A stretch of 6,126 nt of DNA from Treponema sp. UBA3870 (GTDB taxonomy: Bacteria; Spirochaetota; Spirochaetia; Treponematales; Treponemataceae): contig DGGQ01000163.1 of assembly GCA_002392275.1 (NCBI GenBank), positions 1 through 6,126 of the forward strand. The letters are read 5' to 3'. The position numbers were made by a program, and so were the translations under genes. The notes under the pieces were generated by a model, which had not been told where the DNA came from, ran no database searches, and worked only from the letters and a program-made list of their open reading frames with translations. Positions 1 to 6,086 of the stretch are shown one piece after another. The stretch's first letter is position 1; every line of letters begins with the position of its first letter.

Positions 1-1613
1 TTTTCTGATTCAAGCGGAAGCTCATTTTTTTCACTGTCCGCCAAAAGTTTTGAGATATAATTTTTTGTCTTCGCGTCATCCGGGTTTATGAAAAGATAGG
101 GGTTCTGTGCGTTTATAACTGCGGTCGCCTCAAAAATCTGCCAGCTTCCGTCGAGGTAGACTTCCGGCCATGCGTGCATCTGGAGACCGCTTATGTTCGC
201 CCGGCCAATACCGTTTGTCACAGAGCAATAACCTTCAACCATGCGGCAAGGAATTCCGGCTGACTGCATTAAGAGAACGAACGAACCTGCATACCATGTG
301 CAGAATCCGGTTTTCGACGTAAACAAAAAGAATTCATAAGGGTCTTTGTCTTTCGGCGTTTTCGGACTTTCAAGCGAATATTTGAATTCACCGTGGAGAT
401 AATCAAGGACGCGGGAGATGTACGCTTTTTTTTCAAGCGCGGAGGCACCAAGTTTTTCGGAAAGCTCTTTTATTGATTCTGGAATTTTTGACGAAGTGAC
501 AGCCGCATAATCAGGTTCAGAATCATAATGATTTCCAGTGCGTAAAATTATCGCGGCATCTTTTTTTAATCCGGGCGAAACTGAAAGAGATTTTGAATCA
601 GCGATAAAAAAATCAGATGCAGAATATTCCGCTGGAAGAGTCACCGATTCTGTAAGATTTGTAAGCGGGACCACGGAAAGAAAATCATCACGGACACAAA
701 GCTCAATCTGATTTGAATGCGGGACAAATTTTTCATCTGCAAAAAAAACATCAACATTACGTTTTTCATTTTCACCCGGGAAGACATTCCATTTTTCACC
801 GTCCCAAGATGAATAGCATTTTTCCGAAAGATAATAAATTTTAAACGGCTCACCTCTGATTGACAGAATCTCTTTTTGAGAAGGATTCACAGTGTACAAA
901 GGTTCTTTCGCATTGACCGAAGTTCCGTATCCAGAAATGTGTGCCATAAGCGGAAAATCCGGTGCAATAGCCGACATGATTTTTGAGGTGTCAATCGATA
1001 TGAAATCAGAAAAACTTTTTCCAGACTTGTTTTCATAAAAAGCAAAAGCCACAGAGCACACAAGCGCGCACACGGACGGTATCAAAATCACCTGCCATTT
1101 TTTCTTACGCAGGATTAAAAACAGAACTGGGAGCAGCGAAAGGATTGTGAAAATCTGGTTTTGAAAAATAAATCCCACCGCAAACAAATGTTCCGAAATA
1201 AAAAAAGCCGCAGCGTTTATGTAGAGTCCGTCACAAAAGGCAAAGAGCGGAATGAAAAGCAAAAGCGCGTAAAGCTCGCAGACAAAAAAAGAAAAAAATC
1301 CGAACGGATCTCCGTTTCTTGTTGACTCAAGCCACGCATCCGCAAAAGAACGCTGGGTCGCACTCAGCTGAAGAAGGACCGCAATCACCGCGACCGAAAA
1401 AACAGTGCGGAATAAAATCTTCAAAAGAGTCCGAATCCATTTGTGCCTGAACGTCGTTCTCCTTGAAAAAAAACAGAGCAACGAAAGAAACTCAACACAA
1501 ACAAGAAATGGCCACCAAGTCCATTCAACTTTCAGGAGAAAAAACAAAATCGCATTAAGAGCGGTGTAGACAAAACTTGTCGCAAGTCCCGAAACTAAAT
1601 CAATGAAACGCAT
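1..1613 (-). CDS. TgpA-like membrane protein with transglutaminase-like domain (partial, 3' end outside window)
   Basis: Reading from an ATG at 1613, the minus strand stays open for 537 codons to the window edge, so the C-terminus is missing. About the first 193 residues hold six or seven hydrophobic segments (roughly 4-27, 32-49, 62-83, 104-132, 133-150, 152-169, 174-193). A large extracytoplasmic region follows, with a YSSWDGEKW stretch (about 267-275) like that of TgpA-type proteins. The transglutaminase-like core is clear: TGFCTWYAGS with Cys438, then SAGIPCRMVEGY, MHAWPEVYLDGSW with His480, and FEAT with Glu495 in the place of the usual Asp. Relatives typically end with one more membrane helix and a DUF4129-like tail; these would lie beyond position 1. 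The start has GGGGAG at 1626-1621, 7 nt upstream, and overlaps the DUF58 gene by 14 nt. Family assignment is strong. The substrate, whether peptide or protein crosslinking or proteolysis, cannot be told. Confidence 0.88.
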   Translation of the reverse strand, partial: MRFIDLVSGLATSFVYTALNAILFFLLKVEWTWWPFLVCVEFLSLLCFFSRRTTFRHKWIRTLLKILFRTVFSVAVIAVLLQLSATQRSFADAWLESTRNGDPFGFFSFFVCELYALLLFIPLFAFCDGLYINAAAFFISEHLFAVGFIFQNQIFTILSLLPVLFLILRKKKWQVILIPSVCALVCSVAFAFYENKSGKSFSDFISIDTSKIMSAIAPDFPLMAHISGYGTSVNAKEPLYTVNPSQKEILSIRGEPFKIYYLSEKCYSSWDGEKWNVFPGENEKRNVDVFFADEKFVPHSNQIELCVRDDFLSVVPLTNLTESVTLPAEYSASDFFIADSKSLSVSPGLKKDAAIILRTGNHYDSEPDYAAVTSSKIPESIKELSEKLGASALEKKAYISRVLDYLHGEFKYSLESPKTPKDKDPYEFFLFTSKTGFCTWYAGSFVLLMQSAGIPCRMVEGYCSVTNGIGRANISGLQMHAWPEVYLDGSWQIFEATAVINAQNPYLFINPDDAKTKNYISKLLADSEKNELPLESE

Positions 1614-2802
1614 TGACAATCTCCCCGCTTCCTTTTCTGACATCGGCGACATAAAAAAAAGTCCGGCTGTCGGATTTAATCCGCTCGTCCTGTAGAATCC
1701 GGCACCTTGCGTTTTCATCTTCAAAAGCTGATTCCGGCGGGCACAAAAAAAGATGCGGCTCCGTTTTTGTCACAAGGTTTCTTCTATATATATCGTACAG
1801 TTCGTTGATTGGCCGTGCGGAAAAAAGCATTGCGGAAGATTCCATGTCAAAAGCGGCGGACGGAAAAGAGCTGTCGGAAAAAATTATGTTGGCCGAGCGT
1901 TCGTAAAGATTTTTGAAAGATTCCTTCCCGTCAATGACAATGCCCTTGGTGTCGCCACCTGCAAAAAATTTCACGCTGATTTTTCTTGACGCAAGATACT
2001 GCATGAGTGAAAAAGCCGCGCTCATCAATATGTCTTCGCATGCAAGTTTTTCTTCCGACTCTGGATTTTCGGAACATGGATATAAATCAAGCACAATAGA
2101 AATTCCTTTTGAACGAGCCTCTCCATAAACAGCGACTGACGGAATGCCTGTGGCCGCCCATTTTTTCCAAAGGATTCCTTTTGCGGACATTTCTGCCCGG
2201 AGCGGTTTTGCATATTCAAAAATGGAATTGTCGCCCGCACCAGTTTTTTCACCGGGAATCATCGAGCCCATTGTGGTCATGTATTTTTCAACGGACTGGT
2301 CAAAAACAAAAAGTTCCGGCAAAACATAAAAGACCTGCGGCTGAATCACAATCTCCACTTGAATTATTCCAAGCGGTGTCGTAAGGATTATCGAACGGAT
2401 TCCGACGGTGTAGGTTCCCCTGTACGGACATTCGATGTTGGCCTTGTAGGTTGTGCGCGGAGAAAGTCCAGGTAAAAATCCGACGGGCATGGGAAGCTTC
2501 ATTTCTTTTCCGGGAATCACAAAACAGCAAGTCCCTCCTGAAAGCGGAAAAAATCCGTCGTTCGTAAGCCGGATCTCAAATTGAATGGACTCACCTTTTT
2601 TCGGATGGTTCGTGGAAAAATTCTGATACCACGCATATTTTCTCCAGCTCACAAGCATGTACAAAATTGCAAAGACCGCGTAGAACGGAAGAAGCACCGA
2701 CATGAAGAGCGAAAAAAATCCTGCAAGACCACCAAACGCGGCAAGAATCGTGCAGAGGAAAATGAAAACAAAAAGCTGAATCCATTTTATGCGGACACGC
2801 AT
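1600..2802 (-). CDS. DUF58-domain membrane protein
   Basis: The 400-aa product has two N-terminal membrane helices (about 8-29 and 34-51). A beta-rich segment follows with CPYRGTYTVGIRSIILTTPLG (126-145, split here as CPYRGTYTVG and IRSIILTTPLG), the immunoglobulin-like part usual in this family. The DUF58 core is at about 194-230: FEYAKPLRAEM then GILWKKWAATG, matching the family's EY...hWK..A.TG block. A VWA-like strand ISIVLDL (234-240) follows without a clear DxSxS metal site. The normal GDD after the EY motif is absent. I chose ATG 2802 over the upstream TTG at 2826 because GGAG lies at 2812-2809, 6 nt before it, and it falls 1 nt after the moxR stop, whereas 2826 would overlap moxR. DUF58 proteins typically accompany MoxR ATPases and TgpA-like transglutaminases, as here. 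The molecular role is not known. Confidence 0.88.
   Translation of the reverse strand: MRVRIKWIQLFVFIFLCTILAAFGGLAGFFSLFMSVLLPFYAVFAILYMLVSWRKYAWYQNFSTNHPKKGESIQFEIRLTNDGFFPLSGGTCCFVIPGKEMKLPMPVGFLPGLSPRTTYKANIECPYRGTYTVGIRSIILTTPLGIIQVEIVIQPQVFYVLPELFVFDQSVEKYMTTMGSMIPGEKTGAGDNSIFEYAKPLRAEMSAKGILWKKWAATGIPSVAVYGEARSKGISIVLDLYPCSENPESEEKLACEDILMSAAFSLMQYLASRKISVKFFAGGDTKGIVIDGKESFKNLYERSANIIFSDSSFPSAAFDMESSAMLFSARPINELYDIYRRNLVTKTEPHLFLCPPESAFEDENARCRILQDERIKSDSRTFFYVADVRKGSGEIVNAFH
1621..1626 (-). promoter_or_regulatory. Ribosome binding site of the transglutaminase-like gene
   Basis: GGGGAG on the minus strand, 7 nt before the ATG at 1613, lying inside the last codons of the DUF58 gene. 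It supports ATG 1613 as the start and suggests translational coupling across the 14-nt overlap. Confidence 0.7.
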
Positions 2803-2803
2803 T

Positions 2804-3742
2804 CTACACTCCGGACGGAATTGCAACGTTCCTGCTGATTGCCTTTATCACATCCCCGGTGTTCATTCCGTCAAGCCTTGCCGCCGATGAAATTATGATT
2901 CTATGACGCAAAACTGGAACGCATATCGAAAGCACATCTTCGGGCATGACAAAATCCCTTCCCTCAAAAAACGCCTGGGCTTTTGCTGCCTGCTGAAGAT
3001 ATTTACTCGCACGCGGACTTGCACCCAATGTCACAAGCTTGTCGTTTCTCGTTCCGTAAATTATATCCACAATAAACTGCTGTACGGTCTGTGACACATG
3101 GATTTTGCGGACCGCATCCTGAACTGCGAGAACCGTTTTTTCATCCGCGACCGGCGAAATTGATTTTTCCGAATCGGTATTAAGGATTGCAATTTCATCC
3201 TGCTTTGAAGGATATCCGATTGAAAACGAAAGACCAAATCTGTCAAGCTCCGCCTCCGGCAAAGGAAATGTTCCCGCAAACGACTGAGGATTCTGTGTCG
3301 CAATCAGAAAAAAAGGCTCCGGGAGTTTTCTTGTAGTGCCATCGACTGTCACCTGTTTTTCCTGCATTGCCTCAAGAAAAGCGGATTGGGTCCTTGGTGA
3401 CGTTCTGTTCAATTCGTCGGCAAGAATGCACTGGGCAAAAACCGAACCCTCTTTATAAACAAATTCATTTTTCGACGGAACCCATACGTTCATGCCAAGC
3501 ACATCGCCGGGAAGCATGTCGGGAGTAAACTGGATTCTTGAAAAGGAAAGTCCTGCGGCCTGGGCAAGAGCTTTTGCGAGAGTAGTTTTTCCAACCCCCG
3601 GAACATCTTCTATAAGAACATGAAGTGAAGCGGCAAGAGCAAGAACCGAAAGATGCACAGCCTCGTCCGACCCGCAAAAAACAGATTTGACCGACTTCTT
3701 CATTGATTCGGCAAAACCGATTGCATTACATTCTTTTTCCAT
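2804..3742 (-). CDS. MoxR-family AAA+ ATPase
   Basis: A 312-aa cytoplasmic ATPase of normal family length. It has Walker A at EDVPGVGKTTL (45-55, Lys52), Walker B at CILADELNR (105-113, Asp109-Glu110), sensor 1 at LIATQNP (146-152, Asn151), a TFPLPEAELDRFG block (158-170) carrying the likely arginine finger Arg168, and sensor 2 at GASPRAS (240-246, Arg244). MoxR ATPases are thought to act as chaperones for membrane or metal-dependent partners encoded next door; here those would be the DUF58 and transglutaminase-like proteins. The frame is open upstream to an ATG at 3865, but those 41 residues come from repeat sequence and lack family resemblance. The ATG at 3742 puts Walker A at the usual distance from the N-terminus. 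No Shine-Dalgarno precedes 3742; instead a TGGTATAAT box lies immediately upstream. First gene of the operon. Confidence 0.93.
   Translation of the reverse strand: MEKECNAIGFAESMKKSVKSVFCGSDEAVHLSVLALAASLHVLIEDVPGVGKTTLAKALAQAAGLSFSRIQFTPDMLPGDVLGMNVWVPSKNEFVYKEGSVFAQCILADELNRTSPRTQSAFLEAMQEKQVTVDGTTRKLPEPFFLIATQNPQSFAGTFPLPEAELDRFGLSFSIGYPSKQDEIAILNTDSEKSISPVADEKTVLAVQDAVRKIHVSQTVQQFIVDIIYGTRNDKLVTLGASPRASKYLQQAAKAQAFFEGRDFVMPEDVLSICVPVLRHRIIISSAARLDGMNTGDVIKAISRNVAIPSGV
2809..2812 (-). promoter_or_regulatory. Ribosome binding site of the DUF58 gene
   Basis: GGAG on the minus strand, 6 nt before ATG 2802 and inside the last codons of moxR. This site decides the start: the alternative TTG at 2826 would place eight extra residues before the membrane helix and overlap moxR by 23 nt. 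Confidence 0.65.
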
Positions 3743-3749
3743 GTGCTCG

Positions 3750-3758
3750 ATTATACCA
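3750..3758 (-). promoter_or_regulatory. Extended -10 promoter of the moxR operon, probably leaderless
   Basis: TGGTATAAT on the minus strand is a perfect -10 hexamer (3755-3750) with a TGn extension (3758-3756). No good -35 lies 17 bp upstream; the hexamer there is TGGCAC, matching consensus at only two positions, which is tolerable for an extended -10 promoter. Only seven bases (CGAGCAC) separate the hexamer from ATG 3742. Transcription should therefore begin at or within about 2 nt of the start codon, leaving no room for a leader or Shine-Dalgarno. The motif is directly visible; the leaderless start is inferred. Confidence 0.6.
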
Positions 3759-3821
3759 CGATTTTGGGGGGTGTGCCATATAAGCAAGCTTAAAAGTCTG
3801 AAATTGCAGGCGTTTAGGCCG

Positions 3822-3972
3822 AATTTCGAGTTTTCTGCCATGCGAGGAGAGCTCGGTGCTGTCATGCTGAACGTGGTTGCTTACAACCCAATTCTGCATC
3901 TACGCCCACTGCAACGTTGGAAGAGATTCTGGAACGAGTTCGTAATGACGGGCTTTGTAAAAACTCGAAATT
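3822..3972. repeat. 13-bp perfect inverted repeat enclosing 125 nt
   Basis: AATTTCGAGTTTT at 3822-3834 is the exact reverse complement of AAAACTCGAAATT at 3960-3972. The arms enclose 125 nt that contain a second, imperfect inverted pair. The arrangement could be the ends of a small non-coding mobile-like element or a long stem-loop. No target-site duplication or transposase was found. Confidence 0.6.
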
Positions 3973-4016
3973 GAAGCTTTTGAACATCGCGTTTTTGGGG
4001 GACCTGGTGATGTGCC

Positions 4017-4031
4017 GTGGAATTTTTCCAC
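4017..4031 (+). terminator. Short perfect hairpin followed by a T-rich stretch
   Basis: GTGGAA-TTT-TTCCAC is a perfect 6-bp stem with a 3-nt loop, followed on the plus strand by T-rich sequence without an unbroken U-run. It could act as a weak factor-independent terminator shielding the NusG_II-radA operon from upstream transcription, or simply be the edge of the repeat. No gene on the plus strand ends upstream, which argues against a classical terminator. Confidence 0.3.
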
Positions 4032-4098
4032 TTGAAGTTTTGTCTTTTGATTTTTGTTTGACTTTTTGCCACAAAATCCATACCTTTGAGGTGCTGGT

Positions 4099-4467
4099 AT
4101 GAATAGTTTTCGTTTTGGCGATGCCGTTGCTATTGTTATCTTTGTGGTGGCGATTGTTTTTTCTATTTTTATGATAAAAAAATCCTCCGGGGGAAAAAAG
4201 AGCCTTGTTGTTTCGTGTTGTGGGGACGAGTATGTTTATCCGATGGAGAAAGACGGTCGCTATGAGCTGCGTGGTTCCGCGGGGATTTCGGTCATAGCTG
4301 TTGAGGATGGCTCGGCGTGGTTCGAGGATTCCCCGTGTCCAAACAAAAACTGTGTCCAGAGCGGAAAGATTTCGGAGCCTGGTTCATGGGCAGCCTGTCT
4401 TCCGAACGATGTTTTTATCCGCATTGATTCCGATGACGCAAGCGATATTGATGCCCTTGCCTATTGA
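4099..4467 (+). CDS. NusG domain II-containing (NusG_II family) membrane-anchored protein
   Basis: A 122-aa protein with one N-terminal membrane helix (about 7-26), a short lysine-rich linker and a soluble domain of about 90 residues, expected outside the cytoplasm. The signature of the NusG_II family is plain: DSPCPNKNCVQSGKIS (78-91) followed by GSWAACLPNDVFIRI (95-109), with Cys80, Cys85 and Cys100 as the conserved cysteines. Cys40-Cys41 is an extra pair. The name reflects similarity to an inserted domain of some NusG proteins. This protein has no NGN or KOW domain and is not a transcription factor by evidence here; the family's function is unknown. ATG 4099 has GAGGTG at 4088-4093, 5 nt upstream. 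The stop lies 32 nt before radA in the same direction, so the two are probably one operon. Length is normal for the stand-alone family. Confidence 0.85.
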   Translation: MNSFRFGDAVAIVIFVVAIVFSIFMIKKSSGGKKSLVVSCCGDEYVYPMEKDGRYELRGSAGISVIAVEDGSAWFEDSPCPNKNCVQSGKISEPGSWAACLPNDVFIRIDSDDASDIDALAY

Positions 4468-4487
4468 TTTGCGCAGATTTGTTTGAT

Positions 4488-4492
4488 GGAGG
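4488..4492 (+). promoter_or_regulatory. Ribosome binding site of radA
   Basis: GGAGG, 7 nt before ATG 4500. It fixes the radA start at 4500 rather than at the in-frame TTG at 4464, which overlaps the end of the NusG_II gene and would add 12 residues not typical of RadA. Confidence 0.8.
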
Positions 4493-4499
4493 AAAGTTT

Positions 4500-5864
4500 A
4501 TGGCAAAAAAGAAGGGTTCCGTTGTTTACAAGTGCTCCGAATGTTCGTATACGCAGCCCGGATGGCTTGGTCGCTGTCCCGAGTGCGGTGCGTGGAATAC
4601 TATGGAAGAGTGCATTGTCGATCCAAACGCGGCGGGTTTTCAGAAAAAGAGCGACGGGACGGTTGCAAAGGTTCGTCCGGTTCCAATGTCCAAAATTTCC
4701 ATGCAGGACGAGGGTAGAATTTCCACTGGCAATGTTGAGTTTGACCGTGTGCTTGGCGGTGGCGCGACAAAGAGATCCGCAATCCTTGTTGGGGGGGAGC
4801 CTGGAATTGGAAAGTCAACGCTTTTGATTCAGTGCGCGGCGGCAGTGCTTGCTTCGGCGGGTAGTGGCCGTGTGCTGTATGTCTCGGGGGAGGAGTCGGC
4901 GTCCCAGGTCAAGGGGCGTGCGGTGCGTCTGGGGCTTGATGTTGACAGACTTGAGATTCTGTGTACCCTGCGTCTGGAGGATGTTCTTGATGCTTTGACT
5001 TCGCTTAGTCCGCTGATGGTGATTGTTGATTCAATCCAGACCGTGTATTCGGTGGAGGCCGGCATGATTCCGGGTACGGTGAACCAGCTGAAATACTGTG
5101 CCAACGAGTTGATTTCGTGGGTCAAGGAGCGGGATTCGGTTTTGTTTATGACCTGCCATGTAACGAAGGATGGCGCGATTGCTGGTCCAAAGAGCCTTGA
5201 GCATATGGTTGACACTGTTCTGTCTTTCGAGCGGAGCGCAGACGAGGTGAGGTTTCTGCGCGCACAGAAAAACCGTTTTGGCTCGGTGGATGAGCTGGGA
5301 ATTTTCCAGATGGATTCGGATGGGCTGAAATGTGTGGCGGACCCAAGCTCGCTTTTTGTCACACGCAGAAAGGGTGGCACTCCTGCTGGTGTGGCCTGTG
5401 TTCCAGTGTTCGAGGGAAGCCGCGTGTTTGTGGTGGAGATTCAGGCACTTACGGTTCCGTCAAAGGCTTCGATTAGCCGCGTGTATTCGGACCGGGTTGA
5501 TTCCGCGAGGGTGAGCAGGGTTGCTGCGGTCCTTGAAAAAAGGGTCGGACTGAAATTTTCGGACCAGGATCTCTATATAAATGTGGCGGGTGGTGTGCGT
5601 CTGACTGAAAGCGCGATAGATGCGGCGCTTGCAGCTGCACTTTATTCCGCAAGGACTGATGTTCCGCTTCCGGAGGGGACTCTGGTTGTGGGCGAGCTTA
5701 GTCTTGCGGGTGAGATTCGTCCGGTGACAAAACTTCGCCAGAGGGTAAAGACTGCCAGGGAGCTTTCTTTTTCGAGGGTCATAGGTCCAAGTTTTGAAAA
5801 CACGGGTGAGTCGGTGGAGTCGCTGGGGGAACTTGTGGCGGCTCTCTTTGGCGGAAAAAAATAG
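4500..5864 (+). CDS. radA: DNA repair protein RadA
   Basis: Complete 454-aa RadA (Sms), the usual family length. It starts with a four-cysteine zinc finger (Cys12, Cys15, Cys26, Cys29 in YKCSEC and GRCPECGAWN). The RecA-like ATPase has Walker A GEPGIGKST (99-107, Lys105) and Walker B LMVIVDSIQT (172-181, Asp177). The block HVTKDGAIAGPKSLEHMVDT (220-239) precedes the RadA-specific KNRFG motif (257-261). The Lon-protease-like C-terminal domain spans about 285-454, with NVAGGVRLTESAIDAALAAA (361-380) and GELSLAGEIRPV (398-409); RadA keeps this fold without protease activity. RadA is a cytoplasmic ATPase that works with RecA in branch migration and processing of recombination intermediates. All key residues are intact. 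Codons favour G in the third position, unlike the minus-strand genes. It is the second gene after the NusG_II gene; the functional link between them, if any, is unknown. Confidence 0.97.
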   Translation: MAKKKGSVVYKCSECSYTQPGWLGRCPECGAWNTMEECIVDPNAAGFQKKSDGTVAKVRPVPMSKISMQDEGRISTGNVEFDRVLGGGATKRSAILVGGEPGIGKSTLLIQCAAAVLASAGSGRVLYVSGEESASQVKGRAVRLGLDVDRLEILCTLRLEDVLDALTSLSPLMVIVDSIQTVYSVEAGMIPGTVNQLKYCANELISWVKERDSVLFMTCHVTKDGAIAGPKSLEHMVDTVLSFERSADEVRFLRAQKNRFGSVDELGIFQMDSDGLKCVADPSSLFVTRRKGGTPAGVACVPVFEGSRVFVVEIQALTVPSKASISRVYSDRVDSARVSRVAAVLEKRVGLKFSDQDLYINVAGGVRLTESAIDAALAAALYSARTDVPLPEGTLVVGELSLAGEIRPVTKLRQRVKTARELSFSRVIGPSFENTGESVESLGELVAALFGGKK

Positions 5865-6051
5865 GCAGAGGCAGGTGGTCCCGGTGGATTTTACGCCGGA
5901 TTGTAGGGGGCCGCGTGCGGCTTGCGCAGCAATGTAACCCCGGAAAGCCGGTTGACCAAGTTTGCGGGCAGAACCGGGGTGTGGCTCCATGGATTGATTT
6001 GCGGATGTCGTCCATGGCGCTTGCTTTCTTGAAAAATGGTTGAAAAGACTG
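5865..6051 (+). other. GC-rich structured spacer downstream of radA
   Basis: This 187-nt stretch has no credible gene; the longest overlapping frames on the minus strand are antisense to radA and lack family features. It can form several stems on the plus strand: GCCG/CGGC around CGTG (5910-5921), ACCCCGG with CCGGGGT (5937-5943 and 5974-5980), an alternative CCGG-AAAG-CCGG (5940-5951) that competes with it, and CCATGG with CCATGG (5987-5992 and 6012-6017). None is followed by a run of T, so it is not a classical terminator. It could be a structured 3' end of the radA mRNA, a small RNA or a repeat. I compared it by eye with SRP RNA, tmRNA and RNase P signatures and found no match. Confidence 0.35.
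5937..5980 (+). terminator. 7-bp GC stem-loop, possible radA transcript 3' end
   Basis: ACCCCGG (5937-5943) pairs perfectly with CCGGGGT (5974-5980) around a 30-nt loop that itself contains a CCGG able to compete for the left arm. It starts 73 nt after the radA stop. The missing U-run means that termination here would need to be intrinsic-like without a tail or Rho-dependent. The stem is seen; the role is a guess. Confidence 0.25.
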
Positions 6052-6080
6052 TTGACATTTTTTTTAAGACGGTGTATAAA
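6052..6080 (+). promoter_or_regulatory. Near-consensus sigma-70 promoter reading out of the window
   Basis: A perfect -35 TTGACA (6052-6057) and -10 TATAAA (6075-6080) are separated by exactly 17 bp. The spacer begins with an eight-T run, and A-rich TTGAAAA blocks lie at 6029 and 6040, so the upstream region could act as an UP-like element. Transcription should start near 6087. This is the strongest promoter-like sequence in the window; its strength would suit a stable RNA or highly expressed gene to the right, but that target is not visible. Confidence 0.8.
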
Positions 6081-6086
6081 TATAGG

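Larger units (their letters stand above)
3756..4031. repeat. Composite intergenic repeat region between divergent operons
   Basis: Most of the 356-nt spacer between moxR and the NusG_II gene is built of repeats and holds no convincing gene. The sequence shows a perfect 13-bp inverted repeat (3822-3834 and 3960-3972), an inner imperfect inverted pair of GTCATnnnGAAC ends (3861-3872 and 3938-3949, 9 of 12 matching), and two direct copies of a T-run/G-run/TGTGCC block (about 3762-3777 and 3991-4016). Open frames through it on both strands (for example plus 3917-4102 and minus 3881-4081) lack Shine-Dalgarno sites and family resemblance. The GTCATnnnGAAC motif followed by an ATCT resembles short dispersed intergenic repeats seen in many bacterial genomes. 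That identity is from memory and could not be checked here. Confidence 0.5.

Noticed and set aside
426..433. Eight-base T run inside the transglutaminase-like gene as a phase-variable tract
   Set aside because: The frame is intact, similar A/T runs are common throughout the window, and no alternative frame of interest follows a slip.
2025..2530. Alternative frames within the DUF58 gene on both strands
   Set aside because: They are contained wholly inside a gene with clear family motifs and have no ribosome binding sites.
3743..3865. In-frame N-terminal extension of MoxR to the ATG at 3865
   Set aside because: The 41 extra residues are encoded by repeat sequence, have no Shine-Dalgarno and no MoxR similarity, and would move Walker A far from its usual place. 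A promoter lies inside the extension.
3881..4081. Minus-strand open frames in the spacer rich in Lys and Arg
   Set aside because: They are repeat-derived, overlap each other in different frames and show no family features.
4058..4086. Possible NusG_II-radA promoter TTGACT-17-TACCTT
   Set aside because: The -35 is good, but the -10 matches consensus at only three positions and would start transcription within the Shine-Dalgarno at 4088-4093. The real promoter of this operon is not identified.
3917..4102. Plus-strand open frame of 61 codons in the spacer
   Set aside because: It runs through the repeat, ends across the NusG_II start, lacks a ribosome binding site and has no recognisable domain.
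5878..5940. Small 20-codon GTG-started open frame after radA
   Set aside because: It is very short, has no family resemblance, and overlaps predicted stems; there is only a weak purine-rich stretch upstream.
5890..5990. SRP RNA, tmRNA or RNase P RNA in the GC-rich spacer
   Set aside because: Partial resemblances (GGAAAGCCGG on plus, CTTGGTCA on minus) do not extend to the conserved cores of these RNAs.
5460..6015. Long minus-strand open frames opposite the end of radA (for example 5460-5990)
   Set aside because: They are antisense to the well-supported radA and have Arg/Pro/Ser-rich shadow-type translations without domains.
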